DNA of 64,000 nt, taken from positions 101,693-165,692 of the forward strand of contig NZ_JAUZVZ010000007.1 of assembly GCF_030717845.1 (NCBI RefSeq), written 5' to 3'. The translations under genes and the position numbers were made by a program. Under the pieces are notes generated by a model that was not told the origin of the DNA, ran no database searches, and saw only the letters and a list, made by a program, of their open reading frames with translations. This document shows, piece by piece, positions 36,543 through 44,723 of the stretch. The DNA is from Alkalimonas collagenimarina (GTDB lineage: Bacteria > Pseudomonadota > Gammaproteobacteria > Enterobacterales > Alteromonadaceae). Position 1 is the stretch's first letter, and each line of letters starts with the position of its first letter.

Positions 36543-36935
36543 TTACTGCGCGATGGTTGCAATGACTTTGACTTGATCCGTCACATCACTGGCGGGGATA
36601 TAACCAATGCTGTTTGGGTTGGCAGCAATAAAGTCAATTTTCTCAGCGCTAGTGGCGACTTCTACCGGCGGCCGGCCTTTGCCGGTAAACACCAACCGTG
36701 ACCAATAAGCTTTCATTTGCGCTGGGCTGCGGCCTAAAAGCTCTTGTTCAAAATGGTCACGTAGTGGGTTGCCATCAGGCAGGTTCACAGGCATTAAACT
36801 ACCGGCACGACCCATGTATAGTCGTGATATTTCGTCTTCAGAAATATCGGCTGCTGAAGGGTGAGCAATCACCACCATATCTGCCAGTGATAAAGTCGGT
36901 ACACAAAGTAGTACAGCTAATAGTAACTTTTTCAT
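36543..36935 (-). CDS. Small periplasmic phosphate-binding-like protein, second copy
   Basis: This 130-residue protein has a signal peptide (about 1-18, ending LSLADM), then VVIAHPSAADISEDEISRLY, GNPLRDHFEQELLGRSPAQM, WSRLVFTGKGRPPVEV, and PNSIGYIPASDV. It has the same short PstS-like layout as the protein at 1509-1919, with which it shares IAHPS, the W-x-R-L-x-F-x-G core and SIGY. It lies ten bases downstream of a beta-barrel gene on the same strand, in the reverse order to the first pair. No c-di-GMP gene is next to this copy. Confidence 0.82.
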   Translation of the reverse strand: MKKLLLAVLLCVPTLSLADMVVIAHPSAADISEDEISRLYMGRAGSLMPVNLPDGNPLRDHFEQELLGRSPAQMKAYWSRLVFTGKGRPPVEVATSAEKIDFIAANPNSIGYIPASDVTDQVKVIATIAQ

Positions 36936-36945
36936 TCAGGGCTCC

Positions 36946-38082
36946 TTAAAAGACCAAATCAACGCCAACAGTAACCAACTGATCGCGTTGATCAGACACT
37001 TTATCTTTTTGCGAACTGAACTGAACTTTCAGTGCTGCAGATGGGTGAAAATCATAGCGACTGCCGATATTCCACGTGTCACGCTTGATGGTAAATGACT
37101 CTACTACGCCTTCAACTGCAGGGCGGAATGGGTTGCCACTACCAAGTGTTTGATAGATCTCAGCTTTGCCATCGTTATCACGGCTCTCAAAGCTGATAAA
37201 AGGCGTATAACTATTGATACGGTAGCCAGCAGAGACGTAGTAGCCATTTTGAGTTGGAATAACGGTATCTTTAACTTTGGAACGAACGATTTCCCCACCG
37301 AGCACCAGACTGCCATTATCGTAGCCTAGAGCAAGCCCCATAAAAGTACTGCTGGCATCCTCAATTCGGATCTGATGAGCAGTCTCGGCAAACCCTGATT
37401 GTTCCAACAAACCGAGTAGCCCAGTGAGTTCACCATCTTGGTCAACCATGGTTAATTTACCGGTTAAATAAGCCAGCCGGGCGCTGAAATTGCCCTGCAT
37501 CAGCTCCCAGGTTGCTCCAGCCACACGATCAATGCTGACATCCGCAGGTGCTGGTGTGATGTTGGTTTCCCCGTTGTAGCTGCCGAAAATCAATTGGATG
37601 GTTGAGTCTACGGTGCCGAGTTGGCCAAAACGAACCAGTGATACGCCCTCAAGATTATTAAAATCGAGGTTATAGACCGAGTTGGGTACCCGAGCCCAAT
37701 CATAGGCGTATCCTACATCCATAAAATCGGAATAACGATAGAATGGAGTACGAAGACGGCCAGCATTAATACGCGTCTGGCTATTTAACTCATAGGTCAG
37801 GTAAGCCCATTCAAACTCGGCATTAAAGTCATTCTCGCCGCGGCCCATCAATTGGGCGGTAACGGACAAACGGTCCGCTAAGTCAGCTTGTACTTGCAAA
37901 GCAAACAAGGATTCATTTTTAAAGTCGACTTCTTTGTCGTAGCCATACAATGAGTCCGAGCTGCTTAAGGTACTGCCAGCTTTGATGGATGCAAAGCCAT
38001 TGAAGCGAATATCTGCGTGTACGGCTGTGGCGGTTAGTGCCAGCAGAACACCCAGACTAAGTTGTTTGATTTTCGATACCAT
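36946..38082 (-). CDS. Outer-membrane beta-barrel (porin-like) protein, second copy
   Basis: The reading frame extends to 38226, but ATG 38082 begins a proper signal peptide (MVSKIKQLSLGVLLALTATA, cleaved after VHA), so I start there: 378 residues. The mature part begins DIRFNGFASIKAGSTLSSSD and continues as alternating strands with LTYELNSQTRINAGRLRTPF and FMDVGYAYDWARVPNSVY, ending VTVGVDLVF with a terminal Phe. It belongs to the broad gram-negative porin superfamily. The N-terminal x-FNGFAS pattern resembles the HGFVAQG start of the first barrel at 1900. Its ligand is unknown. Confidence 0.8.
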   Translation of the reverse strand: MVSKIKQLSLGVLLALTATAVHADIRFNGFASIKAGSTLSSSDSLYGYDKEVDFKNESLFALQVQADLADRLSVTAQLMGRGENDFNAEFEWAYLTYELNSQTRINAGRLRTPFYRYSDFMDVGYAYDWARVPNSVYNLDFNNLEGVSLVRFGQLGTVDSTIQLIFGSYNGETNITPAPADVSIDRVAGATWELMQGNFSARLAYLTGKLTMVDQDGELTGLLGLLEQSGFAETAHQIRIEDASSTFMGLALGYDNGSLVLGGEIVRSKVKDTVIPTQNGYYVSAGYRINSYTPFISFESRDNDGKAEIYQTLGSGNPFRPAVEGVVESFTIKRDTWNIGSRYDFHPSAALKVQFSSQKDKVSDQRDQLVTVGVDLVF

Positions 38083-38346
38083 GATGAACTTGTACCTCGA
38101 TAGTAGGTTGCATAACCGTGCTTTGGATGTTCCAACAGCAACACGGTGAAGTTTCCATCGAGGCAAGCCAATGCTTGAAGAGATGCAGTCTGGCAACCAT
38201 AAGAACAAATATTCTGTTAGGCCCATGACTTTGCGCGTTCAGCTTTTCAGCTGACTTGCCAAGTGGAGGCGCGGATTGTACAGATAGTGTTCAAGCCTGT
38301 AAAGGATATCTCAAATAAATACAAAGTCGTAGAGTGCAGGGTTCAG

Positions 38347-39549
38347 TTAACCTTGAGGGGAAGCCAATACAGTCACTGCATCACCAATCTGTACATTACT
38401 GAGGAGGGCTTGATCGATACTTTCAGCCATGGCCCAATCAAAACCTACCTGACTCACTTTAACTGTCAGTGGGCTTACGCGATACATGGTAGCGCCTTCA
38501 CGGACACTTTCCTGGCGAAATAAAATCGTCAGCTCGGTACCGGACTTAACGCCAACGTTTTCACCAGCATCCAGTCTTATACGGTTGTTGGCAACTTCCG
38601 TAATGGCTGCCTGAAAGGGTTCACAGCGTAATGTATCATCAATATCCACTACTGCCGCGTTGAGAACGCGTTGAATGGACTCACCATAAGCAGTTTGCCA
38701 GAAACGATGATTTTGTGGGCTGATGGTTGTGCGCTTGCGGAAATCCCAGCGTGCCTGAGTACGATACTCTTGCTGAAACAGTACGCGGCCAGTGCTCAAT
38801 TGCTGCAGTTGCAGCCGCATATGAAAGAAGCGATCTCTGCGCGCATCGGACCAGAATCGGAGATTCCTATCGCTGCGCTCACCGAGCGAGACATCATCAA
38901 TCGATGCGGTAACCAGATAGTCGGAGTTGGTTTGTCGCAGTAAGCTGCTGCGCTCTTGTTTAGTCAGTGGGCGGGCAAGAGTGGGGTTGTCATACCAATG
39001 CACGACGGAGCTAGTAGATAAATCCTGCAATTGTCGGAATATTTTTTCGGCGCTAACGAGCCCTAAACTTTGTAAATCACCAATGACACTGTGTTGACTG
39101 TGACGAAGTAAGAATGGGCTGATCACCAGTGGTTTTTTAAAATTAGCGCCGTGACATTGTTGCTGTTGTGGAAAGATATCGGCCCGAATGGTGACCTCCA
39201 TCACGCCACCAATACGCTGCTCACTGACCAGTTGGATTTGGCGGACTTCAGCTTGGCTGGACAGTACCAATTCATCTTGGGTGAGCAAGCCATCGGTTAC
39301 TTGTTGCACGCTGCTGATGGAGGCACCTGCATACAGCAAAGCTCGTCGAACCGCATCTTCCGTTGCACGTGCTTTTGCATCATTGAGATTGCCCTGACGA
39401 ATCGGAGCCTGACCTGTGGCCTCAAACCAATCGGCGGTGGTTGTAGAACTAAACATCATGCAAAGTATTACCAGACCCAATAGTAATGGGCTCTGTCTGC
39501 TTGATAAAACAGAACTCAAACATCCGACTAGGGTGGAATGTACCTGCAT
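38347..39549 (-). CDS. flgT: Flagellar H-ring protein FlgT
   Basis: The 400-residue protein has an N-terminal hydrophobic signal (about 22-40, ending TTTADW) and then WFEATGQAPIRQGNLNDAKA with ATEDAVRRALLYAGASISSV, the FlgT-N domain. A middle domain (about 140-290) carries PFLLRHSQHSVIGDLQSLGL, and a C-terminal domain has VGVKSGTELTILFRQ. FlgT forms the H-ring around the basal body in Vibrio-type polar flagella. GAGGA precedes ATG 39549. A strong sigma-54 element lies 88 bases upstream, and flgP is divergent. Confidence 0.9.
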   Translation of the reverse strand: MQVHSTLVGCLSSVLSSRQSPLLLGLVILCMMFSSTTTADWFEATGQAPIRQGNLNDAKARATEDAVRRALLYAGASISSVQQVTDGLLTQDELVLSSQAEVRQIQLVSEQRIGGVMEVTIRADIFPQQQQCHGANFKKPLVISPFLLRHSQHSVIGDLQSLGLVSAEKIFRQLQDLSTSSVVHWYDNPTLARPLTKQERSSLLRQTNSDYLVTASIDDVSLGERSDRNLRFWSDARRDRFFHMRLQLQQLSTGRVLFQQEYRTQARWDFRKRTTISPQNHRFWQTAYGESIQRVLNAAVVDIDDTLRCEPFQAAITEVANNRIRLDAGENVGVKSGTELTILFRQESVREGATMYRVSPLTVKVSQVGFDWAMAESIDQALLSNVQIGDAVTVLASPQG

Positions 39550-39636
39550 GAATGCTTCCTCTGACTAATGGCCGTCGTAACTTTGACGTTTATAAAGCGA
39601 TTCCGATCCTTAAAGCAAATTACGTACCATAGCTAA

Positions 39637-39653
39637 AGCAAACGACCTGCCAG
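39637..39653 (-). promoter_or_regulatory. Sigma-54 promoter for flgT
   Basis: On the - strand the bases read CTGGCAGGTCGTTTGCT, with GG and GC exactly 12 apart as in the -24/-12 consensus. It points toward flgT. Confidence 0.7.
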
Positions 39654-39715
39654 AGTCGACGTTGGTGGCTGAAACCTTATGATTTTGAGGGGCTAGATCA
39701 AAGGTGATGCTCTAA

Positions 39716-39732
39716 AGGGCATAGTTTTTGCA
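39716..39732 (+). promoter_or_regulatory. Sigma-54-like promoter for flgP
   Basis: AGGGCATAGTTTTTGCA keeps the GG and GC positions 12 apart and a full TTGCA, but the -24 box is weaker than that of flgT. It lies about 49 bases before the flgP start. Confidence 0.5.
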
Positions 39733-39780
39733 TTGTTTTGATAAGATAAAGGGTACTATGATTTTCCCGTGGAGGGTGTG

Positions 39781-40239
39781 ATGCAGAACTATTTTTTGCT
39801 GGCTGTGTTGACGTTGCTATCGCTAACCGGTTGTAGCCTGGTGGCTGATCGCTATGTCGAGTGGGAAGCTGTGCCGCCAGAGGAGTTTCCTGTACTTCGT
39901 GCTGTAGGCTATGCACCGCTTTCGTTGCAACCTGGCCAGAATGAACAGCATAAGATGTTGATGGCATTGCAGGCATCAAAGTTAGATGCCTACCGTGAAT
40001 TAGCCGAGCAAGTGTATGGCCAGCGTATTGATGCACGAACCAGTGTGCAACAGATGTTGGTCAATAATGAGCAATTGCAATCATCGGTGCAGGGGGTTAT
40101 TCGTGGGGCCAGAGTGGTAAAAAGTTACCCTGTGGGTGACAGTTATGCCACAGAGCTTGAGTTGGATTTCCGTGACGTGTATCAACTGTACCAGGCTCAA
40201 CAACCACAACGCCGTATCCGTCATGTGCGGTACTATTAA
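39781..40239 (+). CDS. flgP: Flagellar outer-membrane lipoprotein FlgP
   Basis: I start at ATG 39781 after GGAGGG rather than the in-frame GTG 39769, giving 152 residues. The lipobox is SLTGC (Cys 18). The LPP20-like domain contains VLRAVGYAPLSLQPGQNEQH, KMLMALQASKLDAYRELAEQ, VYGQRIDARTSVQQMLVNNE and VVKSYPVGDSYATELELDFR. FlgP associates with the H-ring and flagellar stability in Vibrio. It usually neighbours flgO, but here no flgO is beside it; three FlgO-family genes lie 23 kb away. Confidence 0.9.
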   Translation: MQNYFLLAVLTLLSLTGCSLVADRYVEWEAVPPEEFPVLRAVGYAPLSLQPGQNEQHKMLMALQASKLDAYRELAEQVYGQRIDARTSVQQMLVNNEQLQSSVQGVIRGARVVKSYPVGDSYATELELDFRDVYQLYQAQQPQRRIRHVRYY

Positions 40240-40265
40240 TTAAGGTACAATTAATTATGGTACTA
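40229..40265. repeat. 15-base tandem repeat at the end of flgP
   Basis: GGTACTATTAATTAA (40229-40243) is followed at once by GGTACAATTAATTAT (40244-40258) and a partial third copy GGTACTA (40259-40265). The first copy contains the flgP stop codon. The units are A+T-rich and nearly palindromic around TTAATTAA. Confidence 0.6.
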
Positions 40266-40287
40266 GCAATGTTGTGTCAAAGCATGT

Positions 40288-40716
40288 TCAGGCTTTGAAG
40301 CCTTTACCTTTACTATCAACGGCAGGTTTGCCTTTGCGATTATAGGTTAAACCGGATTTGCCATGCAGTTGCAGCAGCTCATTTTTGAATTGCTGTAGAT
40401 TGATTTGGCTCTGCTCCAGCGCGAGACGATTGACTTCATTCTGCTGTTTGCAGGCATCCAATTGCTCTTCAAGAATGCTAATAGCTTGCTTGAACCAATC
40501 CGCTTCTTTATGTGCTGCCAGCATGGGATGTTGAGCCACTTGTTGATCAAGGGATTGTAATTTTTCCAAACATTGTACTTTGGTCTGGCTGGAGGATTCC
40601 AGTTCATCAATATTGCGATCACTAATGGCGGAAATTTCTTGCCGCAATAACGAAAGGAGCACATCCAGGTGCTCCTTTTGTTGAGTAAGTAAGGTCTTTA
40701 GCTCGGTATCAGTCAT
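40288..40716 (-). CDS. flgN: Flagellar export chaperone FlgN
   Basis: The 142-residue, Gln-rich helical protein has the FlgN pattern: LKTLLTQQKEHLDVLLSLLR, EISAISDRNIDELESSSQTK, a central coiled-coil and the C-terminal GLTYNRKGKPAVDSKGKGF tail typical of the family. FlgN escorts the hook-filament junction proteins FlgK and FlgL to the export gate. Its start overlaps the flgM stop by one base (TGATG). Confidence 0.88.
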   Translation of the reverse strand: MTDTELKTLLTQQKEHLDVLLSLLRQEISAISDRNIDELESSSQTKVQCLEKLQSLDQQVAQHPMLAAHKEADWFKQAISILEEQLDACKQQNEVNRLALEQSQINLQQFKNELLQLHGKSGLTYNRKGKPAVDSKGKGFKA

Positions 40717-41060
40717 CAGGACTTGCGAAAGATTTCGCCCTCAAATTGCATAATACGTCGAGCCAGTTGCTCAACATTAATCTGGTACTTGCCATCAGCA
40801 ATAGCTTGCTTAATTTTGCTTACTTTCTCCTGATCGATACCAGAGCTGTTGTTTGCTTTTTCCTGCAAACGAGCCATTTGCTTAGCTTGTGGTGTAATCG
40901 ACACAGAATCTTGCTTCGCTTGAGCTGCCGTTTGCTGTGGAGCAGGTGCAGCTTGTTTTTGCTGGGTGACCTGCTGACGCTGATTGGTTTGCTCAACCGT
41001 TTCTTTTTTAACCTGAGTACCACCGTTGGCGGGTGGTGTATTATTAATTTGACTGACCAT
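40716..41060 (-). CDS. flgM: Anti-sigma-28 factor FlgM
   Basis: The 114-residue protein has a Gln-rich, unstructured N-terminal half and a C-terminal FlgM domain: VSKIKQAIADGKYQINVEQL, ARRIMQFEG. It holds FliA inactive until the hook is complete and FlgM is exported. GAGG precedes ATG 41060, and a sigma-28 element lies 45 to 71 bases upstream, giving a feedback loop. The N-terminal segment of about 55 residues is longer than in E. coli (97 in total). Confidence 0.9.
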   Translation of the reverse strand: MVSQINNTPPANGGTQVKKETVEQTNQRQQVTQQKQAAPAPQQTAAQAKQDSVSITPQAKQMARLQEKANNSSGIDQEKVSKIKQAIADGKYQINVEQLARRIMQFEGEIFRKS

Positions 41061-41104
41061 GCTATAGACCTCTTCTTACTTACGTCAAACTCCCTATGCT
41101 CACA

Positions 41105-41131
41105 GTAACGGCAGGAAAAAAGAAAACTTTA
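41105..41131 (-). promoter_or_regulatory. Sigma-28 promoter for flgM-flgN
   Basis: On the - strand TAAAGTTT, 11 bases, then GCCGTTAC match the FliA consensus closely (one or two mismatches in the -10 box). Confidence 0.7.
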
Positions 41132-41150
41132 GAAATTTTTTCAATTGTCT

Positions 41151-41873
41151 TCAATAACGCACCTGAACTTCGTTTACTGCGATGACCTGAGCTTCAATCA
41201 ATTGATTGGATTGTCGATTGCGAATACTAATCAGATCGCCCAGACTGCCATCCTGCTCTGCGACACCAGTAGCACTGACATTCAGAGTCGCATGGTTAAC
41301 GTTAATTGTAACAATATCCCCGCGACATACAAGACAAAGATCTTCCAGGCTGACCATCTGACCTAAGCTGATAGAGCGGCGATTACGAGCACCAATGATC
41401 TGCTGCGGGTCGGTGACAATGGTTCCTCGCAATAAGCGTCTCTCTCTTTGTTCAATTTGTAGCATCTCAGCGGTGATAGGGGTCCCTGGCCTGAGGTTCT
41501 GCCGAGCGACTACTGCCTCAATGACATCACTAAAGCGAGCAGGAACATACAATTGCCAGGGAGCAGGCGCATTGCAACGAATTTGTACTGTTGTCTGGCG
41601 GTTACGTAGTTGGCCGGGTAAACTCAGCTCAAGCGGATGTTGACACTCTTTCTGGCCAATACGGGCATCCAGCGACTGCACTTGCCACTGTCGCTCTGAT
41701 TGTTCGGTATGCTGTTGCTCGCTATCCAGCCACTGTTGTACTAAGGCGGTCAGTTCTTCCGTTGTGTAAACATCGGTTGCAGCCTCAGCCATTGCAGTGC
41801 TTTGCAGGCTAAAAAGCAGCATGAATATAGTTATATTTTTGGCAATGACGCTGATTTTATCGTACATTTTCAT
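41151..41873 (-). CDS. flgA: P-ring assembly chaperone FlgA
   Basis: The 240-residue protein has a signal peptide (about 10-30, ending AMAEA), an N-terminal region with LDARIGQKECQHPLELSLPG, a SAF domain (VVARQNLRPGTPITAEMLQI) and the C-terminal hallmark GDIVTINVNHATLNVSATGV ending NEVQVRY. FlgA is the periplasmic chaperone for the FlgI P-ring. It precedes flgM with 90 bases between them. It is divergent from cheV; I see no clear sigma-54 or sigma-28 element in their shared 137-base gap. Confidence 0.92.
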   Translation of the reverse strand: MKMYDKISVIAKNITIFMLLFSLQSTAMAEAATDVYTTEELTALVQQWLDSEQQHTEQSERQWQVQSLDARIGQKECQHPLELSLPGQLRNRQTTVQIRCNAPAPWQLYVPARFSDVIEAVVARQNLRPGTPITAEMLQIEQRERRLLRGTIVTDPQQIIGARNRRSISLGQMVSLEDLCLVCRGDIVTINVNHATLNVSATGVAEQDGSLGDLISIRNRQSNQLIEAQVIAVNEVQVRY

Positions 41874-42010
41874 ATGGTTTCGGCTATGCTTAGGGATATG
41901 TTGTGTCTACCGAGCTACCGTCAATATACTGCCGGTTTGTACTCGATACATGGTATCTACACAGTAAAAGCAAGAATCGATCCTCTTTGCCTGACTAACA
42001 GGAGCTGCAG

Positions 42011-42940
42011 ATGGCAACTATTTTAGACTCGGTCAATCAACGGACCCAATTGGTAGGACAAAACCGCTTGGAGTTGTTGATGTTTAAGTTGTCGGGTCGA
42101 CAGCGTTACGGTATTAATGTATTTAAAGTACGTGAAGTGTTGCCTTGTCCGGCATTGACTGCTTTGCCAAAACGAAACAAATGGGTGCGAGGCATTGCTC
42201 ACATCCGGGGACAAACCATTTCAGTGATAGATTTAAGTTTGGCTACCGGTGGAAAACCTATCGCTGATTTGGAGAGTAGTTTCATTATTATTGCCGAGTA
42301 TAACCGGTCTGTGCAGGGCTTTTTGGTGAATGCGGTCGACCGAATCATCAATATCAACTGGGAGTCCATTATGGCTCCTCCGAAAGGAACCAGTGGCAAA
42401 CAAAGTTATTTAACGGCGGTCACTGAAGTAGACAATGAGCTGATAGAGATCCTTGATGTAGAAAAAGTGCTTGAAGAGATTTCACCATCGCCTACCAATA
42501 TCAGTGATCGTGTGTCATCGGAAATGGTACGCCGAGATTTGGGTGAGCGTGTGATTCTAATCGCTGATGATTCCGCTGTGGCACGTAATCAGGTCAAGCG
42601 AGCTTTAGAAAATCTTGGCGTAAAAATGCATCTGGTGAATAATGGCCGGGAGGCCTTGGACTTTCTTATGCAAACAGCCGATAGTTGCGCGGACTCCATT
42701 ACTGAAAAAGTTGGTTTGTTGATTTCTGATATTGAAATGCCAGAAATGGATGGTTACACCCTGACTGCAGCTTTAAAAGCAGATCCTAAGCTGCAAAAGT
42801 TGCATGTGATCTTGCATACATCGCTCAGTGGGGTGTTTAATCAGCAAATGGTGAAAAAAGTTGGTGCAGATGATTTTATTGCTAAATTCAACCCAGATGA
42901 GCTGGCAGAATCTGTTCAGAAATGGTTGCATGCAGATTAA
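42011..42940 (+). CDS. cheV: Chemotaxis coupling-receiver protein CheV
   Basis: The 309-residue protein joins an N-terminal CheW domain (about 15-160; FKLSGRQRYGINVFKVREVL, GIAHIRGQTISVIDLSLATG) to a receiver domain (about 180-305). The phosphorylated Asp is in LLISDIEMPEMDGYTL, with the acidic pocket in LIADDSAVARNQV and the Lys in FIAKFNPDEL. It couples receptors to CheA and may buffer signalling. A GGAG binding site precedes ATG 42011. It is followed by cheR, as in Vibrio and Shewanella flagellar clusters. Confidence 0.95.
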   Translation: MATILDSVNQRTQLVGQNRLELLMFKLSGRQRYGINVFKVREVLPCPALTALPKRNKWVRGIAHIRGQTISVIDLSLATGGKPIADLESSFIIIAEYNRSVQGFLVNAVDRIININWESIMAPPKGTSGKQSYLTAVTEVDNELIEILDVEKVLEEISPSPTNISDRVSSEMVRRDLGERVILIADDSAVARNQVKRALENLGVKMHLVNNGREALDFLMQTADSCADSITEKVGLLISDIEMPEMDGYTLTAALKADPKLQKLHVILHTSLSGVFNQQMVKKVGADDFIAKFNPDELAESVQKWLHAD

Positions 42941-42958
42941 CTGGCGTTAAGGATGGCA

Positions 42959-43795
42959 ATGGTACCTAATCGTGATCTGCAAGACAGCGAGTACAAGATG
43001 TTCCGTGACTTTTTGGAGCAGCAGTGTGGCATCGTGCTGGGTGACAATAAGCTATACCTGGTAAAAAGTCGGTTAGGGCCTTTAATGGCTCGTTTTAATG
43101 TTGGCTCTTTATCTGAGCTGGTCACTAAAACATTGAGTCCTTTTGAGCGTCAATTGCGCTCGGCTGTGATTGATGCCATGACCACTAATGAAACCTTATG
43201 GTTTCGGGATTCCTACCCATTCGAGCTGTTAAAAAAACAGGTTCTCCCTGAGCTTGAAAAAACGACGCGGCAATTAAAGATATGGTCAGCTGCCAGTTCA
43301 TCTGGTCAGGAGCCTTATTCAATTGCTATGACCGGTCTGGAGTATCAGCAGTCACGCCCCAATGCGTTTAATATGGGGCTGCACATCCTTGGGACAGACA
43401 TCTCCAATACGATGCTGGAGTACTGTCAACGCGCTGAGTACGATGGTTTGGCACTATCGCGTGGTTTATCGCCTGAGCGGCGTAGCAAGTTTTTTGAAGA
43501 TAGTGGCAATGGCATGATGCGGCTAAAAGCTGCCGTACGGAAGAATGTCAGTTTCCGCCATCTTAACTTATTGGACAGTTATACCCTGCTGGGTAAGTTT
43601 GATATTATTTTTTGTCGTAATGTTCTTATTTACTTTTCTCCCGAAGTGAAAGCCAAAATTATCCGGCAATTTGCCGGGGCGCTTGCTCCACGTGGCTTCT
43701 TAATTCTCGGGGCCTCCGAGTCTCTTTCCAGCATCAATAGCGATTTTGAAATGATCCGCTGCAACCCCGGCATTATTTACCGTAAAAAAGTCTGA
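42959..43795 (+). CDS. cheR: Chemoreceptor methyltransferase CheR
   Basis: AAGGA at 42949-42953 fits ATG 42959 better than ATG 42953; the protein is 278 residues. CheR methylates glutamates of chemoreceptors using S-adenosylmethionine. The N-terminal helical domain has LEQQCGIVLGDNKLYLVKSR; the SAM-binding site is IWSAASSSGQEPYSIAM with ILGTDISNTMLEYC; and FDIIFCRNVLIYFSPEVKAK and ILGASESL complete the family set. It follows cheV by about 18 bases. Confidence 0.96.
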   Translation: MVPNRDLQDSEYKMFRDFLEQQCGIVLGDNKLYLVKSRLGPLMARFNVGSLSELVTKTLSPFERQLRSAVIDAMTTNETLWFRDSYPFELLKKQVLPELEKTTRQLKIWSAASSSGQEPYSIAMTGLEYQQSRPNAFNMGLHILGTDISNTMLEYCQRAEYDGLALSRGLSPERRSKFFEDSGNGMMRLKAAVRKNVSFRHLNLLDSYTLLGKFDIIFCRNVLIYFSPEVKAKIIRQFAGALAPRGFLILGASESLSSINSDFEMIRCNPGIIYRKKV

Positions 43796-43834
43796 TGACG
43801 TTTAAATTTTCCTAAATACCATCCTAAAGAATAT

Positions 43835-43851
43835 TTGGCCCATCTTTTGCT
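43835..43851 (+). promoter_or_regulatory. Sigma-54 promoter for the flgB operon
   Basis: TTGGCCCATCTTTTGCT has GG and GC 12 bases apart and a complete TTGCT -12 box. It lies about 40 bases before flgB. Confidence 0.7.
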
Positions 43852-43889
43852 TCACTAATCCCAGTTAGGTGATTAGTGAGGCAACTGTC

Positions 43890-44285
43890 ATGTCAATTAG
43901 CTTTGATAAAGCATTCGGAATGCATCCTGAAGCGATGATGATCCGCGAAAAACGCACGCAAGTACTGGCTGAAAATATTGCCAACGCGGATACTCCTGGC
44001 TTTAAGGCCCGCGATATGGATTTTCAACAAGCACTTGCCAATGCACAGCATCGCCAAGGCCGCACTGTTGCTCGTACCCACGAAAAACATTTTCACATCG
44101 ATAGCTCCGTACGAAAAGAAATGCAATATCGCAACCCGGATCAGCCAGATACGGGAGATGCTAACAGCGTAGATATCCACCGTGAGCGCAACGAGTTTAT
44201 GCAAAATGATTTAGCCTACCGCACCAGTTTGCAGTTTTTGGATGGCCGGATCTCCGGTTTAAAAAAAGCAATTAAAGGACAATAA
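43890..44285 (+). CDS. flgB: Flagellar proximal rod protein FlgB
   Basis: I start at ATG 43890 (GAGG eight bases upstream) instead of the GTG 43869; the product has 131 residues. It shows MSISFDKAFGMHPEAMMIRE, the rod motif LAENIANADTPGFKARDMDF and QNDLAYRTSLQFLDGRISGL. It is the first gene of the flgBCDE rod-hook run and sits directly behind the sigma-54 element. Confidence 0.95.
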   Translation: MSISFDKAFGMHPEAMMIREKRTQVLAENIANADTPGFKARDMDFQQALANAQHRQGRTVARTHEKHFHIDSSVRKEMQYRNPDQPDTGDANSVDIHRERNEFMQNDLAYRTSLQFLDGRISGLKKAIKGQ

Positions 44286-44287
44286 TC

Positions 44288-44710
44288 ATGAGTTCCTTCA
44301 AGGTATTTGATATCGCCGGTAGTGGCATGTCCGCTCAGTCTGTGCGGTTAAACACCACAGCAAGTAATATTGCCAATGCCAACAGCATCAGCAGCAGTGT
44401 GGAAGAGACTTACCGAGGTCGTCATCCGGTATTTGCTGCAGAGCTGGCTGAAGCTAAGCGCATGCAGGGGCAGGTATCCGGTGTCAATGTACTCGGGATT
44501 GTGGAGTCGGATGCACCGCTGAATGTGGAATACAACCCGAACCATCCGTTGGCAGATGAAGATGGCTACATTTACAAACCGAACATCAACGTGATGGAAG
44601 AGATGGCGAATATGATCTCCGCCACCCGTTCTTATGAAACCAATGTCAATACTGCAGATGCGGCAAAGAAAATGCTGATTAGAACCCTGCGGTTAGGTCA
44701 GCAACAATAA
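44288..44710 (+). CDS. flgC: Flagellar proximal rod protein FlgC
   Basis: The 140-residue rod protein begins MSSFKVFDIAGSGMSAQSVR with LNTTASNIANANSISSS, and ends with the axial-protein C-terminal helix (NVMEEMANMISATRSYETNV). The gene starts three bases after flgB and is followed after 13 bases by flgD. Confidence 0.96.
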   Translation: MSSFKVFDIAGSGMSAQSVRLNTTASNIANANSISSSVEETYRGRHPVFAAELAEAKRMQGQVSGVNVLGIVESDAPLNVEYNPNHPLADEDGYIYKPNINVMEEMANMISATRSYETNVNTADAAKKMLIRTLRLGQQQ

Positions 44711-44723
44711 CGGAGTCTGAGTG

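Noticed and set aside
38083-38346. Additional small gene between the second beta-barrel and flgT
   Set aside because: A frame at 38263-38523 overlaps flgT antisense, and the remaining gap has no supported coding signal.
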